Source: Polytrichum commune (lineage: Eukaryota; Streptophyta; Polytrichopsida; Polytrichales; Polytrichaceae). From it: a stretch of DNA of 64,000 bases. The stretch lies in contig OX485804.1 in the NCBI GenBank assembly GCA_950295325.1, positions 8,060,001 to 8,124,000 on the forward strand, written 5' to 3'. This document shows, piece by piece, positions 11,505-21,479 of this stretch. The stretch's first letter is position 1; each line of letters opens with the position of its first letter. A model generated the notes under the pieces. The model was not told the DNA's origin. It saw nothing but the letters and a program-made list of their open reading frames with translations, and ran no database searches. The translations under genes and the position numbers were made by a program.

Positions 11505-11661
11505 AGAAAAAATAACGCCGGTATTGTATACCGGCATGAATGCGAGCCCGTTAGCCCTGTATTGATCGCAGTATCCCGTGATGCAATATAGGGCGTTATG
11601 CCTCTTTTGGGAGGTGGGCTCTTGTTATCAAATTATATCATATTATTTTAGTTAAGTTTAG
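11505..11661 (-). other. LINE 3' UTR with two stem-loops
   Basis: On the minus strand this follows the LINE stop codon. It contains a tight hairpin, 'gccggtat' / 'ataccggc' with a 3-base loop (about 11518-11536), and a second stem, 'ccctgtattg' / 'caatataggg' (about 11554-11593). Its far end is a pyrimidine-rich tract on the minus strand. Structured 3' UTRs are what reverse transcriptases of RLE-type LINEs such as R2 recognise; applying that here is inference. Confidence 0.4.
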
Positions 11662-12551
11662 TTAGGGTGGGGGGACAAGGGTTTGTTTGTTATCAAGTTT
11701 TCTTTTGTTTAGGACGAGGTATGTGAGATATTTGATGGCATTTTCATGTATTTTCTTCATGAGGGTTTTAATGTTGTGTTTTGGGATTTTTAGGTTGGTT
11801 AGTTTTTCCATGGAATGTTCGTGGATAGCACCTCTTACTCCGGCTGTGATGGTGATTAGGGGGTTGACTTTCCATCCGTTGTTTTGTATGGTGTTGATGA
11901 GTGGGTCATATTTGGTGTGTTTGTGGGTGAGTGCTTCTTCAGGAAATTTGTATATTTAGGGGAGGGTAGCATCGGTGTTGATGATTGGTTGTGGGCTCCT
12001 ATAATGCACATTATGTCAGGTCTTAGTTTGGCTTGGCAGTGGCATGTCGTTTGCGGGCATGTACATGCTAGGAGCCATCTGGGTACTGTGTTGTCTGGCG
12101 GTTGGTTGTTGAGGTTACTAGCATTGGCCAGTGTAAAGAATCGGGTATTTTTGTTGGCTTGTAGTGTTTGTGTGATCAGATGGACGGCTTTGTTATGTCT
12201 TGAGATTCTAAGCCCTTTTAAATAAGGGTGTTCGCATGTTGATAGTAGGTGGGGCCATGTGTCTCTGTCATTTCTTTGGCATAGTGTGCAGTTAGGATTT
12301 GGGTATTGGAGAGGCCAAAATATATGTTTTCTATGGTTGCCCATGTATTGTGCATATCTAAATTTGAGGGTTTGGGTAATTTGTGTGTCAGGGACTTGCT
12401 TGCTTTTCCAGAAGTGATTTGACAGTTTTTGGTTTATTTGTTCGTTTGATAGCCATTTGTTGACGTAGTTGTATTTTTGGTTGGCTGATGCATGTTGTAA
12501 TAACATGTGTGGTCGATTCTTGAGACAAGTTGCCATGTCCACCAAAGACAA
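11662..12551 (-). pseudogene. C-terminus of RLE-type LINE polyprotein (frameshifted)
   Basis: Reading from 12551, the first 230 codons give a conserved-looking segment (YNYVNKWLSNEQINQKL), then a CCHC motif (C88-X2-C91-X9-H101-X4-C106) followed by RISRHNKAV. Next comes a Cys cluster (C153, C155, C160, C162) and KLRPDI (P168, D169). CCHC, then RHN/RHD, then a PD motif is the order in R2-like and Dualen/RandI-like non-LTR elements, where the PD belongs to a restriction-like endonuclease. Near 11950 the frame must shift; the continuation (EEALTHKHTKYDPLI, GVRGAIHEHSMEKL, HENAIKYLTYLVLNKRKL) runs to TAA at 11664-11662. The shift seems to coincide with a deletion that removed the acidic partner of the PD motif. 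The element is 5' truncated, as is usual for LINEs. No reverse transcriptase domain is present in this copy. Confidence 0.65.
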
Positions 12552-12639
12552 AGGTGGTGATTACAGTTATGAAGATATGCATGATGTTTGTAAGTTGATT
12601 AGGAGAATTTAACTTTAAAACTAATCTCACAAGCATAAT

Positions 12640-14770
12640 TCATGGCAGTTAAGGATTATGCAGTTACTCAAAAGACATTACCTTGGACATAGTCTTGACT
12701 ATAAGTCATTGAATACTTGGCAAGCTTTTGAGCTTCACGACTAACATAGAAGAGTGATAGGAGTCACGCACATAGAACAAAACCACATGTGACTAAGAAA
12801 GCACCAATGAACTGTAAGAGTGCGAATCAAACTTTATGAAGAGGGAGCGAAGGAGTAAAAGACATATATTGTAATTAGAAACCTTAATCCAATGTGACAT
12901 TAATCCTCATAGACATTAGCTCAGTCTTCTCTGAGACCTTGTACCTTGGGTTGTTTTCCTTGGGTTAATTTAAGTGATAGCAAAAAATCTAACTTCAAAA
13001 TGTGAGAAAGTTTGAGATACATTCTCCTTAAGAATCTATAACAACATGTAATCCACTCCCAATGAAACTAATGGTGGAGTAAGTTTCATATTAGAGTCAA
13101 TTTCGTTGCATTTTCAACCTCCCGTGTGGATAATGCAAAAAAAATAATGTCATGATCACAACACTGTAGTATCATGGCAACTCACATTTACTTCATTTTC
13201 CATAAGATAATTCATTCTATGAGATTTTACCTAGTTATTTGTAAAATGAAAGAAAATTGACCAATTTCTTTCAAAATAATTTGCAATTGTATAAATATAA
13301 ACATCGAACCCAGTGAGATACTTCAGTGATGGGTTTGTGGTGCAACCAACGGGTTGGACGCTAGCCACATGTTTTATGTATCATACTCAAACTTGCTAGG
13401 AAAAAGACAAGGTAGCGAGAATTTTTTAATGTACCTACTCGAACTTAACAAGTCACCACTAGTCACAATAGTTTCCACTAAAGTATGTATACTAGGTACG
13501 ATAAGACTTGGGGTACTAAAACATTGGGATTCTCCCTCCCCGGTGTTTGTCATAAGAGTGGGACAATGGATGTTTTGTAATCCTTGTCAAAGTTCACGTG
13601 ACCTAACACCACATCAACACGCTACCAACCTCATAGAAAAAGTGGAAGCCGTGCCAAGTGGGGTTTGGAGGACACATGTCAACTAATGGAAACTATAATG
13701 GACAAATATGTGCAAAGTGTCCTAGAATTTCGTCTCAAAATGAATGCATGTGCTATACCAAAAGACATTGTTCATTATAGAAGCGTCCATTACATGTCCA
13801 TATACCTTGACCCTAGGAGGTAGAAGAGATTGAATGTACGACCTTAACACACAATTTACACATGTCCTCACCAAGCCTTAAAGCCCTTTTTAATGGGTTT
13901 GAGACTCCTTTGAGGCTTTCTTATGTCCGCTACATAATATTAAGTTGAAAATAGAAAAATATAGTCATCTGTAACAATGATAATCAATATATTAAGTATG
14001 TGTGTGCATCTAAGGGCACTCATGTCATACATTTGAAATGAAACTTTAGTTGCATATATTAGCTCTTTAAGGTACAAGAACCTCATTGTAAACTTGAAGA
14101 TGCCACACCGAGAAATTTACAATGATTTCTTGATATTTTTAGGTAGAGGTGTCATATTATTCCTATTGAAATTTAGACATCTATTACATGTGTTATTTTG
14201 ATTAGAATATTTGTATATAGGATAAATTTAGGGAATATTGGGCTTAAATAAATGACCTAAATATTGCATACAACAAACAATCATTGTAGCATGTGATTTT
14301 ATTGTCACTTCCTCTTTTTAATAAATTGTGCTAGATATGGTATAAGTACTGTAGACCAAACAAAATAGCATTTCAATACTTGGTGGGGAGTCTTACAAAT
14401 CATGTATAGACAAACCCCAGTCCTTGAAAGCTTAAGATCTTCAATCAATTTGAGAAGCACACTTGGTGACTAAGTTGATCTTTTACTCAAATGGTCACTT
14501 TTGACACAACTTACTTACAATGGAAGCATGTAACTAAAATACACAATCTTTGTGCATGTTGAGGCCCATGTATGGCCTCTTAGACGCTCATGCGTAGGGA
14601 TCAACCATTATAATTGTAAGTGGTCGCTCCCATTTTTAACAAACATTTAAATAATGACCGTGTTTTTCAATGGCTCTTTTTGAGTTTCTTTGCGTATACA
14701 AGCCTATTTTTGTTTCATGATATAATATCAATAAAGTCCTCAAAAGCAGGACAAAAACAACGAGTTTGAT
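12640..14770. other. No gene recognised
   Basis: Begins as purine-rich DNA like 9900-11460, then AT-rich sequence. The 110-codon plus ORF at 13354-13686 shows no domain, and its composition does not differ from the surroundings. Confidence 0.35.
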
Positions 14771-15160
14771 CATTCTTTGAGAAAACTTTCTAACAAGAGC
14801 TTGTTAGCTTGTCATGTATCAAAGCATGTTTTGAAAGTTGGGTGAAAGTTTTGGGACCTCCTCTTTCCACCTCAAAAAACTGAGAGAGGGTTATAGGATC
14901 TAAAATAGGGTATGCGCATGGGACTTGATATCCCAAAACCCGAATTGGCCTATGCAAGGTTAGTTTGGGCCACCTCTCTTGGTAGGACGAGCTAGAAAGC
15001 CAATTTTTCTAAGAGCATGTCACCTCTCTTTGAGTATAATAATTCGAGCATTAAGAAAAGTTGGGTGGATTTGTGTTAATTCTCATAACCTCGTGGTTTG
15101 CAACGCAAACCATGGTTTCATGTGCTTTGTTTTATGGATAACTCTAATGTGAACCAATGT
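14770..15160 (+). repeat. REP-A tail segment
   Basis: Aligns with 55745-56160 and, inverted, with 28190-28450. Landmarks in order: 'gaaaactttct', 'gagctTgttagct', 'gaaagttgggtgaaa.ttttgggacc', 'tcctctttccacctcaaa', 'cctatgc.aggt/cc', 'tgtgttaat.ctcata', 'ccatggtttca'. Because the 28 kb and 55 kb copies continue directly into REP-A middle sequences, this is the distal part of that family. Confidence 0.55.
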
Positions 15161-15164
15161 TCGT

Positions 15165-16310
15165 TAATGATTGATTTGTGATGAAAATGGTAGAAAGAAG
15201 ATGTATCAAGTGAAGAAAGTATCAAGGCCACTTTACGTCTATAATGTCATGTAAGCTTTATATCATCAAGTTCAGCCGAACCTCAAGTCCTTTGCTCGGT
15301 GACAAATTTCTCAATATTCTTGGGAGGAAATGTTTCTACATTGATATCGGGTGGAGGTCTATGAACATGTTCGTAATTCAACTCCAACTAATGTCTCGAT
15401 TTATTTTCCTTTTTTTTGTAAGTTGTGCGAGCCCAAAACGGATTGGACATCGGTCATAAAGTGGTCAAAACCTCCTTGAATGTAACATGCGAGTCACTTC
15501 ATTTAGAATCCAAACCTATAAGTCTTGCATTTTAGTAGCCATTTTAGAAAGAAAAAAACATAGTTTTAAAATCCACAAACCTTCACACATTTTCAATATG
15601 CACCTCTAAGGTAGGAGCACCTTAAACCATGACAACCCCAAAACCAATACCCTCGAAATCTTGCATATAAGTTCATATTGATCATCAAAATGTTCACCAT
15701 GTGAACATCACCTCCACCCCCCCCCCCTGCCCCTCAAAAAAAAACAAAAAAAACAAAAAAAAACAACAACAACAACAACAACAACAATTATCACTTTTGA
15801 AATTTTTTTTTGATAAATTTGGTCTCAATATTTCTACACGGGAAAACATTTGTTCAGTTCAAACAACTACTACATGTAACTTATGTTAGGTATCTTAACT
15901 TAACTTCTTAGTGAAGGTGTTCCTACCTTATGTAGCGGTAACCCAAGTCGTTTCTTATTCCCCAAATTGGAGCCACCGCTTTGTTTGTGGGTCTTGGTTT
16001 CCCTCAAGCCTTGTGATTCATTGGTAAGCTTACATAAACTTATTATACTCATGTCCATAGCATGCATGGGAAGCCATGATGGACCGAGCACAAGGCCCAA
16101 CGCACTTGCGCCCGAATGTAGGCTCTACTATTGACTTTGACTCGCCTTGGTCTCCGTGCATAATTATTTTTTTGGCAAGAATCACTTGTCTCCAAATTCC
16201 AAATGGCAAGGCGGCGTAAGCCAAGTCAAGTGACTAGCCTTGCATTCTATAAAATAAGGTCATTTCGGGTATCTTGTAGGTGAAGTCCCAACTACGCCTT
16301 AATAAACACC
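15165..16310. other. No gene recognised
   Basis: Apart from the simple repeats at 15717-15788, nothing I can support. The minus ORFs at 15900-16224 have no recognisable domain. Confidence 0.35.
15717..15788 (+). repeat. C11 run, A-rich tract and (AAC)n microsatellite
   Basis: Eleven C at 15717-15727, an A-rich stretch, then about eight AAC units at 15763-15788. The 62-codon ORF across it translates to poly-Lys/Gln and is not a gene. Confidence 0.85.
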
Positions 16311-16312
16311 AC

Positions 16313-16672
16313 GTCCAAGTATGATACTTAATTAGTGTCATGTGGTGTTTAATGGTAACTTTTCGGATGACACTTCTTGTGGATAAGCTTACAAATGCGT
16401 TCATGGATGAGTTCATCCATTGGCCAAAACCCTACCTTCTCTTGTCACCAACTTGTGAAATATATTGTCATGGATGATTGAAATTTGGATGAAAAGTCAC
16501 TTGGTAGGTGACAATAATTGCAACACTGTAACTCTATAATCTTCCACAAAATTTACATGGAATCACAAATAATGTTGGGTTGACATTTAGTGTTGGTGCC
16601 ACTTCACCGCGGTTTACAATTAGTATCGAGCATGGCAATTAGAATTGGTGACACTAAATATCACTGTCCTAA
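16313..16672. mobile_element. K-family MITE, copy 1
   Basis: Homologous along its length to 58486-58869: 'cttttcggatgaca', 'gttcatcc', 'accctaccttctcttgtca', 'gtcatggatgattgaaat', 'ggatgaaaagtcacttgg', 'gttgggttgacatttagtgttggtg'. The ends are inverted repeats of the type 'atgatacttaattagtgtca' / 'tgacactaaatatc'; this copy's termini are eroded, so the class is read from the second copy. Confidence 0.6.
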
Positions 16673-16679
16673 ATCGAAA

Positions 16680-17930
16680 GAGCTATTTTTTTCTCAATGT
16701 AAGGAGTGCGACTTATTAAGTTACAAGTCAACAAACATCGAACTACCAAACTGATAAGGTAACTTAGAGGGTGTTACTTCCAACCCCATCTCGGAAGCAC
16801 ACCCTATTCATGTTCTCTTATTGTCATCGATTAAACCATCTGAATTCATCTGGCACAAAGCAGGGACAGAGTTGGAAAATGCGAGGTAGATCTGTGAGAA
16901 TGTGGGGTTGGTTTTGGGCAAAAGTGGGATTAAATTTTAGCAAGCATAGAGATGTAGTAGGGGTTGGTTGTTTGTATGTACTATGAAGAACATGCATGCA
17001 AAAAGTAATAAGGCTTTTGGGAATTTATTAGGCATGTCGTTGGGTTTACTGCACATGGGTGGGTGGGGGTATTTTGAGCAGGAAAAAGGAGGGTGGTTTT
17101 GGGCGAGTGTTGGGGTGATTTTGGAGACTTTTGCACTCGGGGGGGGGGGGGGCAGTGTGTTAAAAAGTTAAGGATATAGGTGCGAACAACCACTATTTTA
17201 TAGGGGGGTATTACTTTCAATTCTCTTCTTTTTTTCACATGCTATCATTATGTAAATTTCTACTTTGGGTTAATAGAAAAATGGCTTGCATTACTTATAA
17301 TTCCAAAGTACCTATTATTCCATACCCTATAGTACTTTAAAGATGTCCAATGTCATTTTTGATACCCTATGTTACTCTTAAGTCGATTTATAAGTTTTAG
17401 CTCCCATGTTTTTTAAATACCCTATCATTTATTCGCACGTATATTGCTACTCCAACCAATGACTACCCCCCCCCCCCGAGCTTTTGCAATGAAAAACATT
17501 TGTCTAGGGAGGGATTTAAGTGACTTCAAAAAAATGTATTCCATTCACTTGGTGTCCAATTTATTTTGTTTGTGTTTTGACCATGTTTAAGTCTTCGAAT
17601 GGACTTTGAATACATGCCAAATTAGCCAAAGGGTTGGTTTAAGCACCCTCTACCTCAAGTGTATTACACCAACAAAATTGATGACATGATTTTATATTAT
17701 TGATGATTTAATTAATTTAATTATTTATTATATGATTGACATTTTTAATATTATTGCATGTATTAAAAAAGGGCCATTGGGTGGACCTGGGCAAGCGGTT
17801 GGTGTTTGTAGGTCAAGTTGGTCACCCAATGGCCATTATTTGCTGCAATTTTGACCATGAATAACTCATGCACAACACTTATGAACATCCAATAAACAGT
17901 ATGTTCCCACGCATAGTTTACAATGGAGGC
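16680..17930. other. No gene recognised; homopolymer runs
   Basis: Contains a G-rich patch (16850-17160) ending in 14 G at 17139-17152 and 12 C at 17466-17477. The short ORFs at 16771-17238 follow the G-rich composition and have no domain. Confidence 0.4.
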
Positions 17931-17934
17931 AAGG

Positions 17935-18153
17935 AATTATCGCATACAAGCATACCTTTCGCTCATCCAACATAAAAGCCTTTAAATATTATGTAACCTA
18001 GATGTTATTATTTTGAGTTGATTTCGTACCGGAATTAGCTTCAAGGACCCCAAATTCATCTTGTCCAAGTCATTTGAATGAATTGAACGCAAACTATAGG
18101 GGACAAGTTTTGATGTTGGATGGATGAGAGATACGCTTATATGCAATAATTAC
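17935..18153. mobile_element. F-family MITE, copy 1
   Basis: About 219 bp with long imperfect terminal inverted repeats. The left end reads 'aattatcgcatacaagcat' and then 'ctcatccaacat'. The right end, reverse complemented, reads 'aattattgcatataagcgt' and then 'catccatccaacat'. The same termini bound the 31764-32575 element. Target duplication not resolved; superfamily unknown. Confidence 0.55.
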
Positions 18154-18540
18154 CTTTCTATGTTCAAATGCAATGGTTGTTGTTTTTATGTGCCCAATTA
18201 GAAATAGGCGTGTTGCCGCATGCCATCTATGCCGCCTCATGCTTAGTGTGCGATATTATACGAGGTAACATTACCTCTCTTGGAAATGTAACAATGGGAG
18301 TATTTCATTGTTACAATGTAACACTTTCACAATGAGCCAATGTTGTAGTGATTTAGTGTACCAATGTTTTGTGTTCTCGTATCCTCCTTTATTGTTTTCA
18401 CCAATAAGAAGAATGTGAGAGTATACTTTAGCGTTGCTCATGGAAATAATCCACGAGGGGGGATACCATGAGGAATACAAAAATACATTTTCACCTTGTT
18501 CTTTATGCTTGAGCTATATGGAGAGGTTCCGTCAACTTCT

Positions 18541-18623
18541 AGGGAAGGATAGGCGGCAAGCATGGTCGATATGGGCTTAAAACGATGTGAGTTTGAATCT
18601 CACCCCACCCCCCCCCCCCCCCC
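18541..18623 (+). repeat. tRNA-like SINE fragment ending in C16
   Basis: Contains a box-A-like 'tggtcgatatgg' (about 18563) and a perfect T-arm-like hairpin, 'gtgag' + 'tttgaat' + 'ctcac' (about 18589-18605). The sequence ends in a run of 16 C (18608-18623). The A-to-B spacing is shorter than in a tRNA and no cloverleaf can be built, so this is a tRNA-derived SINE fragment or tRNA relic, not a working tRNA. Confidence 0.35.
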
Positions 18624-18629
18624 AAACAT

Positions 18630-20320
18630 GTGGAGATGCACTCATGTAATACTTAGTATACCATTTTCACACAATATTTTCCGTTCTACATATGTCCACT
18701 TTGCCTAAGAAAATGAAGTCCTTTGGTTTGTGCTCGATTCTAAAGCAATGAAACACTAAACGCAGTAATTATCGGGTCCAACTATCCAAGGTGACCATTA
18801 AGCTCCATTTCTTAGAGGTATGGTGGCCATGTGATCTCATGCCTTCATATGAAAATGCATTAACAACCACTATGGTGAGAATATTAATTGACATCAATAT
18901 CAAACCTTCCACAACAAAATCCTTGGCATTAATTAAAGCTATAAATATCAAAATCACCCTCCACTATATAACCAAATTTTAGTGAATGTACCGAGTCGTA
19001 ACCAAAACCAAAGTAATGAATTGATATAACAAGCAACATGACTCCAATGTTTATTGTACTTGCCTTTACTCCGGTCCTTCAAGCAAGAATAACTCCAATC
19101 TTGGGTTGAATCAATATTTCAATGGAATAGCCTAGATAAGCCTTTTAGGGGTTGAATTTCATCATATTCTAATTTATTTTTCTAAATAGAAAAGGTGCAC
19201 TTATTTACTATGACGGAGAGCTCTCCAGCTTGTTTTCATGTGCTTGCCAAAAGAAATAGGTGTTGGTCCACATATGATGTTGTAGGTGGGCATGGACATC
19301 TACTCTAAATTGACGTGGCCATTATCGACATAGCACATGTTTGGTGGTGACCCAGGGGGTCCACTCTTGTTAAGAGCGGGAGCCACATACACTACAAAGC
19401 CATGTATTTACACCATTTTTCTCTTTTTTTTAAAAATCAACATTATAAGTATATTGTCTCAATTATGTCCAAAAAAAACATTTTGGATCAGGTTGGAGGG
19501 AGTGGTCAAGATAGGCCATCTATGTTCTTTGATTTTTTAGACAAAGTCACTAAAGAATTTTGTTGTTGATTGGACAAAGTTCATATGCATTTTCCCTTGC
19601 TATAGATGTCATTGGTGTCAATGATGTGATCTAACTCTACTAGACATGAACATAGAGTCTTAGATACTCGTGAACAATCAATTGTCATAGAGTTGCATTT
19701 CAAAATGGATAGACGTGCTACATAGCATTTCTCAAACTTTATGGCATGTTTAGTGGGACCCAAGATATTCGAAGAATATAACTTTCATTCAATAGATTCC
19801 CCATGGCCATGGGATTTTGGTTGCTTTTCATGGTACAAACCATTGAAGACTTTCATTTTGGGCCACACGTACCTCCATTTTTTTGGCTTTCAACCCCTTT
19901 CCCTAACTTGAGTTGAGGGTAGGGCAGATTATTAGAGGAGAACAAAACATTGCAAGGTGAACAATGTTATGTAGTAACACATGTTACAAGGTTTGTCCAA
20001 TTTCAAAACGGCATGAATTTCTAGCACATACTTTGAGGGTAATAATAAAAGCATGCCCCAATGAGGTCGATTGTCAATTTATCCCAATTCAAGCTCACTA
20101 CACTAGTTCAAGACCTCTTAATTAAAAATTGGAGCGAATTCAGCTTAAAATATAAATCCCCATACTATATAAATAACGTATTCATCTTCCCCTCCCCTAG
20201 TACGCCCTCCCCCTAATAGGTATTATGAGCATCCACCCATTTCAAAATCAACGCCCACACAACAATTGACCCAATCTACCATGCAAAGTTCGGGAAGTTT
20301 TTGAAGCCTTAGTGGCTAAT
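18630..20320. other. No gene recognised
   Basis: AT-rich. Facing ORFs at 18769-18982 on both strands are mutual shadows. No terminal or tandem repeat identified. Confidence 0.35.
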
Positions 20321-21180
20321 TGCCGGTAGTTGCTACGAAGGGTCGGATTTTTCCCAATTTACATCGGCAAGAGCCAGTCTTTTGTGAAATCAATCGGCCA
20401 ATTGCCTATATTTTCATATTTTCATTGGCCAATATCCGATTAAATGGAATTCATATCGGTACTAATTGTTTAAAAAATGTATGAAAAGTTATTAGAAATA
20501 ATTTCTTAGTACAAAATCTTGAATAAGTGAAAAGAAAGGCATGTTCAAAACTTTAAATTTGAAGAGTTAATATCCTTGGCAGGAATTGAACCTAGCAATG
20601 CCTTCACTGCTTGAAGGCCAAGGGTCCCCCAATTCTTCATAGAAGCAATTGGATTTGGTCATGGAATGGTTGCATAATTCAAAAAGTTTAAGGTTTAGGG
20701 TACTTCCTCAAGTGCATCATCAGATGCCCCAGACAAATAGCGCTATGGATGCTTCCGGCTGAAATCCAGTAACTCACAAGAAAAATCGGCTACATTTCCG
20801 GGACATTTTCTGGTCCATCGGCTAATTGCCGGAGGATTAAAATTACACTCGGATTGCCATCCAATGGTAGGAAATAAGGACCGGCCATGAGGGGAAATCC
20901 ATCGGCTGATAATGAACTAGCCGTTGGTTTTCCCCGAACATAGCTACCATGTACGTTACAAATATGCAACCCTCTCTCTCTAAACAAATGCATTCCAAAT
21001 CAATGAACGGAGACAACCAACCACTAGTTACAAATGAATTGGTTGAGTTTGAGAAATAACCGGTTCGAGTTCGAGACATTAAGAAAAATTACCAATCATG
21101 TAAGAACAATATACGGAATATTCCCCTAAATCAATACGGACCCCCGGAAGATTGTGAGTACTTGTAAGTTGTAAGTGACC
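20320..21180. repeat. Degenerate 'atcggctaattgccgg' repeats
   Basis: Several loose copies of a phrase like 'tcggc.aattgccgg' at about 20318, 20392, 20783 and 20818, with related 'aatccatcggctgat' at 20896. An 11-of-11 box-B-like sequence sits on the minus strand at about 20582-20595 ('ggttcaattcc'). Gene-like GC content rises near 20850-21470, but no domain can be named in any frame. Confidence 0.25.
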
Positions 21181-21220
21181 ATATATGTTGGACTTGGAAA
21201 CGCTAGGATCTTGACCAATT

Positions 21221-21472
21221 ATGTCCAAGAATCTCCCCGGACATCGTTCCAAATCATTGCCAATGCCACTTGAAGCGGTGAAAGAAACCCTTATTCAATT
21301 GCCCATTTGCACGCGGATTGAGATGGCCCCTTTCCCATGGCCCGAGTTGAGCCTCGAGTTGCGGGGAATAATAAGTTTGGTGATGCAAGCAATTTGGTCC
21401 CGTGAGCATGTCCCCGTCCTTAAGTTATGGTCTCGTGACTCACTAGGCCACCAAGTGGTAAGGTTAAGTTAG
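21221..21472 (+). other. 83-codon ORF, unrecognised
   Basis: GC content is higher than the surroundings and the predicted product is Pro/Leu-rich without a known motif. No partner exon is evident and no splice structure could be built, so coding status is doubtful. Confidence 0.15.
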
Positions 21473-21479
21473 GCGGAGC

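Larger units (their letters stand above)
11505..12600 (-). mobile_element. 5'-truncated non-LTR retrotransposon (RLE class)
   Basis: Envelope of the LINE fragment: truncated 5' end near 12560-12640, coding remnant 12551-11662, 3' UTR to about 11505. Both sides are flanked by the purine-rich DNA of 9900-11460 and 12640-12900, so it is an insertion. The plus strand is strikingly G+T rich across it, and the plus ORFs 11687-11959 and 11884-12225 are shadows. A second, more decayed copy lies at 41265-41608 and 47265-47520, split by a copia element. Confidence 0.6.

Noticed and set aside
13354-13686. 110-codon plus ORF
   Set aside because: No motif, no compositional change and no partner exon; length is within chance for this many kilobases.
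15701-15889. Lys/Gln-rich ORF
   Set aside because: Translation of A-rich and AAC simple repeats.
20570-20640. tRNA gene on minus strand
   Set aside because: Box B matches, but T-arm and acceptor stems do not pair and box A is poor.
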